Below, in pieces: positions 1-5,995 of a DNA stretch of 36,351 bases. The notes under the pieces are model-generated. The model ran no database searches and was not told the DNA's origin. It saw only the letters and a list, made by a program, of their open reading frames with translations. Each line of letters starts with the position of its first letter. Position 1 is the stretch's first letter. Source of the DNA: Streptosporangiaceae bacterium (GTDB lineage: Bacteria; Actinomycetota; Actinomycetes; Streptosporangiales; Streptosporangiaceae); contig JAICWX010000060.1 in the NCBI GenBank assembly GCA_025934635.1, positions 1-36,351 on the forward strand. The letters run 5' to 3'. The translations under genes and the position numbers were made by a program.

Positions 1-379
1 ACGTGAGTGGCGCGTGGTGGGAAGACGCAGTCGTTTACAACCTGTCCCGCAACACCACCCCCGGCCGTCCGCACCCGGGCGGTGGCGCACAAGGTCGAAC
101 TGTGCCTGACCCCGACCAACGCAAGCTGGGCCGACCCGATCGAGGCGCAGTTCGGGCCACTGCGGATGTTCACCATGGCCAACTCCGACCACCCCAACCA
201 CGTCGCCCTGGCCCGGCGCCTGCACGCCTACCAACGCCAACGCCCGCGACCCGCGCGTCTTGGACACCCAACGCCGAGAACGCGCCCGCGTCCGCAGCGA
301 GAAAGACCACCACTGGGGTCGGCCCCAAACCCCAAGCGGACCTGACCAGCACGGTGATCCATCCCGGTCAACACACTAG
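1..379 (+). pseudogene. IS630-family transposase, decayed 3' end (left-truncated)
   Basis: This is the C-terminal part of a DDE transposase of the IS630 family, cut by the window edge and broken. The stretch reading LTPTNASWADPIEAQFGPL (codons around 108-165) is the typical region carrying the last catalytic acidic residue; here it is the E of PIEAQF. The frame runs to about 235 (LHAY). It then shifts: the expected LRWRNANARDP continues in another frame (NARDPRVLDTQRRERA) to a TAG at 377-379, as if about 11 bases were lost near 236. The protein tail is QHGDPSRSTH. The family call rests on recalled IS630 C-termini, and the frameshift is seen directly. It is almost certainly inactive. Confidence 0.8.
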
Positions 380-381
380 CC
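349..381 (+). repeat. Transposase 3'-end block, copy A
   Basis: This 33-base block ends just past the transposase TAG (CACTAGCC). It matches 28 of 33 positions with the block at 2872-2904 in the same orientation. The sequences diverge right after CTAGCC, which would suit an element end near the TA. Confidence 0.7.
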
Positions 382-399
382 CGGCCCGCGCCGCTGGCA

Positions 400-1485
400 T
401 CAGGCGAGCGGGCTGAGCTCGGCGGTCACGACGTCCGAGAGGCGTTGCGCGGTGGCGAAATCGGGGGTGAGGCGGTTCTTGGTGACCGCGAACGACGTCC
501 CCGTGGCGGGGTTGGCGTAGGCGTAGCTGCCGCCTCCGCCGGGCCAGCCGAACGTGGTCGGTGCCTCGTCCGCTGGGGCGCCGACGCGACCGAGCGGGTA
601 GCCCAGGGCCAGCCGCGCGGGGTTGCCGTAGACCTGGTCGGTTCCCTCGAAGGCGAGGGCCGACAGCTCCGCCAGCTGGTCCGCGGCGATCAGCCGGCCG
701 TCCAGGACCGCCGCGTACACGGTCGCGATCCCCCGTGCGGTGAAGGTGCCCACTGACGGGACGTCGGCCTGGAGGAAGTCGGGGCTGTTGCCCATCGACG
801 CCCGGGGCTGCCGTTCCCACGGCGCCAGGATGCTGTCGTGCTCCGCCGGTTCGGCCGGATGCGGCTCGGCGTCCTCCAGCCGGGCGAGCCGGGCGAGCTC
901 GGTCGGGGGCACGCCGAAGTACAGCTCACCGACGATCCCGAGGGGCGCGGCGACCCAGTCGTGCAACAGCCGCCGCACCGGCTGCCCGGTGACCCGGCGC
1001 GCGATCTCGCCGACCAGGAAGCCGAAGGTGAAGGAGTGGTAGCCGGTCCGGGTGCCTGGCCGCCACCGCGGTTCCGCCCCGGCGATCGCCGCGCAGACCC
1101 GTGGCCAGTCGGCCAGGTCGGTGGGGCCGAGCCCGCCGGGCATCGCCGGCAGTCCCACCGTGTGCGTCAGCACGTGCCGCAGGGTCGCGGTCTCCTTGCC
1201 GTGCACCCTGAACTCCGGCCACACCTCCGCCACGGGCGTGTCGTAGCCGGCCAGGCCGTTCCTGACCAGCAGGTGGGCGATCAACGCGGCCACGCCCTTG
1301 GCGGTGGAGAAGCTGAAGAACGGGGTCTGCGGGGTCACCGGCCGTCCGGTCGTGCCGTCGGCAACGCCGGCGACCGCCTCGACGACCCAGTCTCCCCGGT
1401 GGTGGACGGCGACCTGCACGCCGGTCTCGGCCCCGGTGGCCACCAGTTCGTCCGCGACGTCCTGGACCCGGTGCTGGAGGGTCAT
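400..1485 (-). CDS. Serine hydrolase of the beta-lactamase / EstB family
   Basis: A 361-residue serine beta-lactamase-like hydrolase (class C / penicillin-binding-protein fold). Visible motifs are the SxxK nucleophile motif STAK in FSFSTAKGVA (about residue 60), a Tyr-x-Ser type YHS motif in TGYHSFTFGF, and a late glycine-rich GWPGGGGSYAY where the family has its KTG-like or GGGG strand. It has no signal peptide, so a cytoplasmic esterase or peptidase role is more likely than antibiotic resistance. Its ATG overlaps the stop of the upstream SnoaL-like gene by one base (TGATG), so it is translationally coupled as the last gene of the ArsR-led operon. Substrate unknown. Confidence 0.9.
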   Translation of the reverse strand: MTLQHRVQDVADELVATGAETGVQVAVHHRGDWVVEAVAGVADGTTGRPVTPQTPFFSFSTAKGVAALIAHLLVRNGLAGYDTPVAEVWPEFRVHGKETATLRHVLTHTVGLPAMPGGLGPTDLADWPRVCAAIAGAEPRWRPGTRTGYHSFTFGFLVGEIARRVTGQPVRRLLHDWVAAPLGIVGELYFGVPPTELARLARLEDAEPHPAEPAEHDSILAPWERQPRASMGNSPDFLQADVPSVGTFTARGIATVYAAVLDGRLIAADQLAELSALAFEGTDQVYGNPARLALGYPLGRVGAPADEAPTTFGWPGGGGSYAYANPATGTSFAVTKNRLTPDFATAQRLSDVVTAELSPLA

Positions 1486-1913
1486 CAGAGCTCACCGCGC
1501 AGCACGGCGCGGCCGGTGTCGGCGTCGAAGGGCACCGACGCGTGCTCGTGAACGATCGTCCAGGCGCCGCCCTGCCGGCGGAGGCAGCTCGTCGCTCGCA
1601 CCCACATGCCGACCTCGGTGCCGTCCCGCATCGTGCCGCTGATCCGGACCAGGAAGTGGCAGAACGCGAGATCGGCTCCGGCGGTGATTTCCAGGTCGCG
1701 GATCTCGTGCCCGATCCCGGTGCGGTACGACGCGATCCACCTCTCCAGCCTGCCGGCCGGGTCCTCGCCGCGGCGGACGAACGGGCCGACCACGTCGTAC
1801 AGCACGAGGTCGTCGTCGTAGCCGGCGGCCGCGGTGGCGGCGTCCCGGCGGCCGAACGCCCGGGTGCGGGTCTCCAGCAGCTCGCGGATCTGCCGGTCGC
1901 TGGCCGCCGTCAT
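1485..1913 (-). CDS. SnoaL-like / NTF2-fold protein (DUF4440 or ketosteroid-isomerase type)
   Basis: A 142-residue NTF2-fold protein. It starts with MTAASDRQIRELLETRTRAF, continues with the AAGYDDDLVLYDVVGPF strand pattern, and ends with a WTIVHEHASVPFD motif typical of the SgcJ/EcaC/SnoaL-like group. Its ATG (1913) overlaps the stop of the upstream SRPBCC gene as ATGA, and its own stop overlaps the start of the beta-lactamase-like gene. I infer it binds a small hydrophobic substrate or acts as an isomerase-like enzyme. No catalytic residue can be assigned with confidence. Its place in an ArsR/AHSA1 operon is a common actinobacterial arrangement. Confidence 0.85.
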   Translation of the reverse strand: MTAASDRQIRELLETRTRAFGRRDAATAAAGYDDDLVLYDVVGPFVRRGEDPAGRLERWIASYRTGIGHEIRDLEITAGADLAFCHFLVRISGTMRDGTEVGMWVRATSCLRRQGGAWTIVHEHASVPFDADTGRAVLRGEL

Positions 1914-2353
1914 CGCTGGGCCACCTGACGGCCGAGCGCGTCCAGCCAGTCGCCGGTGCCCTGCTCGCGCCACTCGGGCTGTTCCTGGTCGTCCAGGAAG
2001 GTGCCCTGTTCGGTGAGCACCAGGCGGGTCCCGTCACCGTCGCGGGCGAACCGCACGGTGGTCAGCGACACGGTCGACAGGACCTCGTCGGTGAACAGGG
2101 CCGTGGTGTAGACGATGCGCTCGTCGGGGACGATGTCGTGGTACTCGCTCCTCGCGACGAGGGCGACCCCGCCGCCGCCGTGCACGGCCTCGGTGCCGCC
2201 GACCCGGAAGTCCAGCGAGTAGCGGCCGTCCTCGGCCGCGAACCACTTCGCCTTCGTGTCGCGGTCGGACCAGGCCGCGAAGACCGCGGCGGGCGAGGCG
2301 GCGTAGGCCCGCTCCAGCGTGAACGTGCCGTGTTTCACCGAGTGGCCGGTCAT
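1910..2353 (-). CDS. SRPBCC family protein, AHSA1 type
   Basis: A 147-residue START/Bet v1-like (SRPBCC) domain of the AHSA1 (activator of Hsp90 ATPase homologue 1-like) group. The N-terminus FTLERAYAASPAAVFAAWSD and the WFAAEDGRYSLDFRVGG strand are characteristic, as is a C-terminal helix with WLDALGRQV. These proteins have a deep hydrophobic pocket. In bacteria they are very often encoded next to an ArsR-type regulator, as here; the ligand is usually unknown. The ATG at 2353 overlaps the arsR stop as ATGA. I prefer it over the longer upstream reading because it places the gene in the overlapping operon chain. Confidence 0.9.
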   Translation of the reverse strand: MTGHSVKHGTFTLERAYAASPAAVFAAWSDRDTKAKWFAAEDGRYSLDFRVGGTEAVHGGGGVALVARSEYHDIVPDERIVYTTALFTDEVLSTVSLTTVRFARDGDGTRLVLTEQGTFLDDQEQPEWREQGTGDWLDALGRQVAQR

Positions 2354-2694
2354 GATCCTGACTCCTTCGTCTGATCGTCGAGGACCGCGCCGAGGCGGTC
2401 CAGGCGGTGCTCCCACGCCGTGCGCTGGCGCTGCAACCACGCCTCGGCGTTGCGGAGGCCGGCCGGATCGATCTGGCAGGTGCGGACCCGCCCGGCCTTC
2501 TCCGACCGCACCAGCTCGCTGTCCTGCAGCACCCGCAGATGCTGGACCGTCGCGGCGACGGTCACCCCGAGCTGGGCCGCCAGCTCGCTCACGGTGGCCG
2601 GGCCGCGGGTCAGGCGCTCGATCACCGCCCGCCGGTTCGCGTCCGCGAGCGCGTGGAACACGCGGTCCGCCGCCTCCGCCTCATGCTTAAGCAT
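2350..2694 (-). CDS. ArsR-family transcriptional regulator
   Basis: A 114-residue winged-helix repressor. The N-terminus MLKHEAEAADRVFHALADANRR is followed by the helix-turn-helix PATVSELAAQLGVTVAATVQHLRVL and a wing SEKAGRVRTCQIDP. It lacks the metal-binding CxC motif of arsenic/cadmium sensors and belongs to the ArsR subgroup paired with AHSA1/SRPBCC proteins. The ATG at 2694 is chosen because a good sigma-70 promoter lies immediately upstream and leaves only a few bases before the ATG (leaderless). It is the first gene of the four-gene operon and is probably autoregulated through the palindrome at 2732-2747. Confidence 0.92.
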   Translation of the reverse strand: MLKHEAEAADRVFHALADANRRAVIERLTRGPATVSELAAQLGVTVAATVQHLRVLQDSELVRSEKAGRVRTCQIDPAGLRNAEAWLQRQRTAWEHRLDRLGAVLDDQTKESGS

Positions 2695-2701
2695 GCACTT
2701 A

Positions 2702-2729
2702 ACCTTAGCCGCCGGAGCCGCAAAGTCAA
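2702..2729 (-). promoter_or_regulatory. Promoter of the arsR operon
   Basis: On the minus strand, -35 TTGACT (2724-2729) and -10 TAAGGT (2702-2707) are separated by 16 bases. The arsR ATG lies 7 bases after the -10, which implies a leaderless transcript. The region is AT-richer than its surroundings. Confidence 0.6.
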
Positions 2730-2731
2730 GT

Positions 2732-2747
2732 AGAGACTTAAGTTTCT
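2732..2747. promoter_or_regulatory. Candidate ArsR operator palindrome
   Basis: A 16-base near-perfect palindrome AGAnACTTAAGTnTCT lies immediately upstream of the -35. Related half-sites (ACTTAA, GCTTAAGC) recur at 2684-2702 around the start codon, so two operators flanking the promoter are possible. The binding role is inferred. Confidence 0.45.
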
Positions 2748-2871
2748 GGTCCACCCGGCGGCGGGCGCCGGCCAGCAGGATGAAGTGGTTCGGCAGCCTG
2801 CTGACCAACGCGCAGGATGGGCCGAAACACCCCAAAGCACACGCGCCGAACACGGGGTGTCAACACCGACA

Positions 2872-2904
2872 ACACGGTGATCCTTCAAGGTCAACGCACT
2901 AGCC
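2872..2904 (+). repeat. Transposase 3'-end block, copy B
   Basis: This block matches 28 of 33 positions of the block at 349-381. Read in frame it encodes the same tail QHGDPSRSTH plus TAG (2900-2902). All five differences between the in-frame codons of the two tails are synonymous, so this is the relic of a second, diverged transposase gene, not a chance match. No transposase homology is seen upstream of about 2868. Confidence 0.6.
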
Positions 2905-3243
2905 GGTGGCGTGGTGGGCGGCCCGCAGCACGGCGCGGATCAGCGCGGCGGCGCGGGCGGCGGCGTCCGGGGTGGCGGCGGGCATGGTCCGGGCGGGGGG
3001 TGCGTCGGGGCCGCGGGCGAACCAGGTGTCGATGGCATCGGCGGCGTGCCGGGGCGGGCCGGTGTGCAGGACTTCGAGCTCGGCGCGGCCGTCGTCGTAG
3101 GTGATGACCGAGACGGTCAGGTCGGGGTCGGCGGCGAGCTGGGCGGCCAGCTCGCGCAGCGGGGCGGGGGTCAGCCTGTCGGCCTGCTCGCGGATGAGGG
3201 CGGGGGCGGCTCCGGTCAGGACGGTCTTGCAGATCTGGATCAC
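2899..3243 (-). CDS. Hypothetical protein, possibly 3'-truncated
   Basis: A 114-residue protein I do not recognise. It has a helical N-terminal half (ALIREQADRLTPAPLRELAAQLAADPD), a central strand pair (LTVSVITYDDGRAELEVLHTG), and an alanine-rich helical C-terminus. The GTG start at 3243 is preceded by GGAGG about 8 bases upstream. Its stop codon is supplied by the CTAG of transposase block B, whose four bases give TAG on both strands. The original C-terminus may therefore have been lost by insertion. Predicted cytosolic; no neighbour suggests a role. Confidence 0.6.
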   Translation of the reverse strand: MIQICKTVLTGAAPALIREQADRLTPAPLRELAAQLAADPDLTVSVITYDDGRAELEVLHTGPPRHAADAIDTWFARGPDAPPARTMPAATPDAAARAAALIRAVLRAAHHATG

Positions 3244-3969
3244 GCCCGGTCTCCTCCCTGGAGGGCGGTGCGGGCAGGCGTAGGCAGCGTCGGGTCACCA
3301 CGGCCGTGGCCCCCTCACGGATACCGGGCCGTTCCCTCCTGGTGACCAGCGCTTCACCCTACGTTAGAACCGGGGTCCTGTCGCCGGGCAATAGGGAGAA
3401 TTCCCCACCCGGGGCAGGCACCCGGCGGTCACGGCGGGCCGCTCCCGGCTCCGGGCGGCCGGGGCCGGGGAGCGGCGTGCCCGGCCTTCTCCCTGCCGGA
3501 AGGGCGGGCCGGGCAGCATGCTAGCGCGGCCGGGTGGCCGTGACCGGCCCTGATGGCCGGCGGGCGGGATCGTCCCCGGTTGACGGGCCTGTCCGGGTTG
3601 GGGCAGCATGGCAGGGTACGCCCGCACGCTCCCTGGTGACAAGGTCCCCGCCCAAGTGGACGGGGCCGCCTGCGGACCGGGGGGCTTTGCCTCCCTGGCC
3701 TGGAGCCGGGCTTTCGTTCCTTATCCCCCCGAGGACGGGAGTCCCGCGCCGTGGCCACGCCCGGGCCGGGCGCTTTTGCGGGAATCCGGCGGGGACCGGG
3801 TTGACCGGAGGCCGGGCGGGCAGGACGGCCCCGGGCCGCAGGGCTCCCCGGTCGGTCAAGCGGCGGGTCCTGCGGCTCCTTGAGCCCCGGGCGGCCCGGA
3901 TGGTGCGGCGGCCGGACAACGGCGTCCGGCTCTTTGCTGCCGGGCTGCCCGGCGCGATGCTCAGCGCGG
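3244..3969. other. Gene-free GC-rich stretch
   Basis: About 0.73 kb with no convincing gene on either strand. Open frames exist but have Arg/Pro/Gly-rich translations without family signatures. It holds the upstream region of the 2899-3243 gene, then sequence leading into an orphan GH13 tail, so it looks like decayed coding DNA. Confidence 0.6.
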
Positions 3970-4110
3970 GACCCCGGCTTCGTCTTCGCCGTCAACTTCG
4001 GCCCGGTGCCCGTGCCCCTCCCGGCCCACCGCGAGATCCTCCTCGCCAGCGGTCCCGTCGCCGGTGACGGCGTTTTGCCGCCCGATACCGCCGTCTGGCT
4101 GTCCAGCTGA
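3970..4110 (+). pseudogene. Orphan C-terminal fragment of a GH13 alpha-glucosidase
   Basis: The last 46 codons of an alpha-amylase-family (GH13) enzyme remain in frame: DPGFVFAVNFGPVPVPLP, then EILLASGPV and PPDTAVWL before TGA. This is the end of domain C of oligo-1,6-glucosidase/alpha-glucosidase type enzymes (a beta strand with N-F-G, then LLAS, then LPPDTAVWL). The catalytic barrel is absent, and upstream DNA shows no matching frame, so most of the gene is deleted. Identification is from remembered family C-termini. Confidence 0.65.
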
Positions 4111-4162
4111 CGCAGCTCGCGCATTCAGCTTTTTTCCAGCAAACCGCATTATTCTTGAGGCC

Positions 4163-4447
4163 ATGCCCAAGGTAAGGGTGCCGCGCAAGAACGTGACCCC
4201 GGACGAGGTCGTCGCCGTGCTCAGCCGCCGCCTCGGCCCCGGCTACCAGGTCGAGGCCAACGGCGGCCGCCGGGTCACCGCGCGGAAGAACCCGCTCATG
4301 TACGCGAACATCTCGATCAAGGACCAGCCCGGCGCGTCCGTCTTCGGCGTCCACGGCGGCGGTTTCCTGTTCCTGCTCAACACGCTCGGCCCCGCCCGCC
4401 GGGTCGCCGACGCCCTCCGCCGCTCCCCCGAGTTCCGCAGCCTCTGA
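4163..4447 (+). CDS. Small conserved-looking protein of unknown function
   Basis: A 94-residue basic protein starting MPKVRVPRKNVTPDEVVAVL, with a short alpha/beta pattern. A helix (TPDEVVAVLSRRLG) is followed by alternating strands (YQVEANGGRRVTARKN, YANISIKD, ASVFGVHGGG) and a C-terminal helix. I do not recognise the family. The ATG at 4163 is preferred over an earlier in-frame codon because a -10-like TATTCT lies at 4150-4155. This would make a near-leaderless transcript, with a weak GAGG as the only ribosome site. It converges with the 4456-4806 gene, 8 bases away. Confidence 0.7.
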   Translation: MPKVRVPRKNVTPDEVVAVLSRRLGPGYQVEANGGRRVTARKNPLMYANISIKDQPGASVFGVHGGGFLFLLNTLGPARRVADALRRSPEFRSL

Positions 4448-4455
4448 CCCGGGCG

Positions 4456-4806
4456 CTAGCACCCGAGGACGGCACGGAGCTGACCGGGTGACGGCGCATT
4501 ACCCGGGCGGCCGTGATCGCCCGGATACAGACGGCAGGACAGGGACGGAGGCTGGCGGCCGGCCGGGGTGAACGGGTCGGTGCCGTCGGCCAGCAGGGTG
4601 GGCGAGCCGGTCATGCCGAGACGCTCGGCGTCCTCCTGGCTGGTGGCGACGTGCCGGGCGAGCCGGTATCCGGGGCGCCCCGCGAGCAGCGCCTCCAGCC
4701 GGTCAGCCAGCAGGTCCGCGCCCGGGCAGCCGGGCACCTGGAGGATCTCGAGTGTCGTGACGGCTCCCGGCCGGGGCCGGCCGGTAGCATGGTGCTCGTA
4801 CCGCAC
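4456..4806 (-). CDS. Thioredoxin-fold protein (alkylmercury-lyase-like group)
   Basis: A 116-residue thioredoxin-fold protein. The first strand and active-site loop TLEILQVPGCPGADLL carries GCPG, so only one cysteine is present where thioredoxins have CxxC. A helix (LADRLEALLAG), a strand (RLARHVATSQEDAERLG) and a cis-proline loop MTGSPTLLADG follow; the order fits the fold. Two further Cys occur near the C-terminus (SCRLYPG and the final GC). The GTG start at 4806 has GGAGG upstream at about 9 bases. It is divergent from the acetyltransferase gene. Without a CxxC pair, a general disulfide reductase role is unlikely; a thiol transfer or binding role is possible. Confidence 0.65.
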   Translation of the reverse strand: MRYEHHATGRPRPGAVTTLEILQVPGCPGADLLADRLEALLAGRPGYRLARHVATSQEDAERLGMTGSPTLLADGTDPFTPAGRQPPSLSCRLYPGDHGRPGNAPSPGQLRAVLGC

Positions 4807-4857
4807 GGGTAGCGGCCTCCTTCTTCTTCCGCGTACAGCATGCCAGGAGGCCCCGTC

Positions 4858-5823
4858 ATGTCAGCTGTCCAGGTACGGCCGTTCCGCCGTAGCGACCGCG
4901 ACCAGCTCACCCGGCTCGTCAACGCCCACGCCGAGGCGGTGGTGCCGGGCATGAGCGCGTCGGTGAACACCGTGCTGAGCTCACTGGAGCGACGGCCCGG
5001 GGAGTTCATCGAAGACCCCTGGGTGAGCGAGCGCATCACCCTGGTGGCCGAGCAGGCCGGCCGGGCCGCCGCCGCCGCGCACCTGCTGCGGTACTTCCCC
5101 GACGAGCGGGCCGGCGTGGCCGCCCGCGACGCCGGGGAGATCTGCTGGCTGCTGTTCTGGCCGCAGGCCCCGGCGGGCAACCCGTACTGGCCCGGCGCGA
5201 CCGAGGCGGCGGAAGCGCTGATGGCCGCGTGCGCCGCGCAGCTCGGCCGCTGGGAGGTCTCCCGCCAGTACGCGGGCGGCGAGCTGCCGGTGCCCGGCGT
5301 GTACGGGATCCCGGAGCAGTGGCCGCATGTCGCGGGGCTCTACCAGCGGGCCGGGTTCCGCCACACCGGGCAGACCGAGGTGGTCTACCTGGCCCGGGTC
5401 CAGGACCTGCCCGGCCCGGGCGGCGCGCCGATCGAGGGGCTGACGGTGCGGCGGTCGGTCGGGATCAACGGCTGCCGCCTGTCCGCCGTGCTCGGGCCGG
5501 AGGTGACCGGCTACATCGAGGTCGAGATCCTGGACGAAGGCGAGCGGCTGTCCCGGCACGGCGGATGGGCTGACGTCGGCAACCTGCACGTCATGCCGTC
5601 GTACCAGCGCCGCGGCGTCGGTACCTGGCTGCTCGGGCAGGCCGCCGGCTGGCTCCGGCTGGCCGAGGTCAGCCGGCTGCTCACCTACGCCTGGCTGGAC
5701 GGCACCGACCCGGGCGGGCTGAACTACGACGGGTACCGCGCCTTCCTGGCTGCCACCGGATTCTGCGAGCTGACCCGCACCGCCCGGGGCTGGACCAGGG
5801 AGCGGCCGACCGGCGGTATCTGA
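4858..5823 (+). CDS. GNAT-family N-acetyltransferase (two tandem GNAT modules)
   Basis: A 321-residue cytosolic acyl-CoA-dependent acetyltransferase. The N-terminal half begins VQVRPFRRSDRDQLTRLVNAH, a typical GNAT first strand and helix. The C-terminal half holds the clear acetyl-CoA-binding motif A, NLHVMPSYQRRGVGTWLLGQA (R/Q-x-x-G-x-G), near residues 244-262, followed by motif B around YRAFLAATGF. The first module looks degenerate, as in other double-GNAT enzymes. The ATG at 4858 follows AGGAGG by 7 bases, better than an in-frame ATG at 4840. Substrate not predictable. Confidence 0.88.
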   Translation: MSAVQVRPFRRSDRDQLTRLVNAHAEAVVPGMSASVNTVLSSLERRPGEFIEDPWVSERITLVAEQAGRAAAAAHLLRYFPDERAGVAARDAGEICWLLFWPQAPAGNPYWPGATEAAEALMAACAAQLGRWEVSRQYAGGELPVPGVYGIPEQWPHVAGLYQRAGFRHTGQTEVVYLARVQDLPGPGGAPIEGLTVRRSVGINGCRLSAVLGPEVTGYIEVEILDEGERLSRHGGWADVGNLHVMPSYQRRGVGTWLLGQAAGWLRLAEVSRLLTYAWLDGTDPGGLNYDGYRAFLAATGFCELTRTARGWTRERPTGGI

Positions 5824-5995
5824 ACTGAATCACGTTGTATTTTCCGCAGCTTGCCTGCCTCCTAGAAACTGAGAGCTCCTGTCCGGCCCGCCGGCCGGGT
5901 GGTGGCAGCAAGCGGTGAGGACTGGGCCCAGGCCGATACCGACGCACGCGATCGCCGAGTTCATCACGGCACGTCAACGGTAAGGACAGCCCCTC

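Noticed and set aside
400..1485. Antibiotic-resistance beta-lactamase
   Set aside because: No signal peptide, and placement in an ArsR/SRPBCC/SnoaL operon; only the general serine-hydrolase fold is supported.
3429..4124. Long minus-strand open frame (231 codons) across the gene-poor stretch
   Set aside because: The translation is Pro/Arg/Gly-rich without any family signature or hydrophobic core, no ribosome-binding site is evident, and the other strand carries a recognisable GH13 tail in the same DNA.
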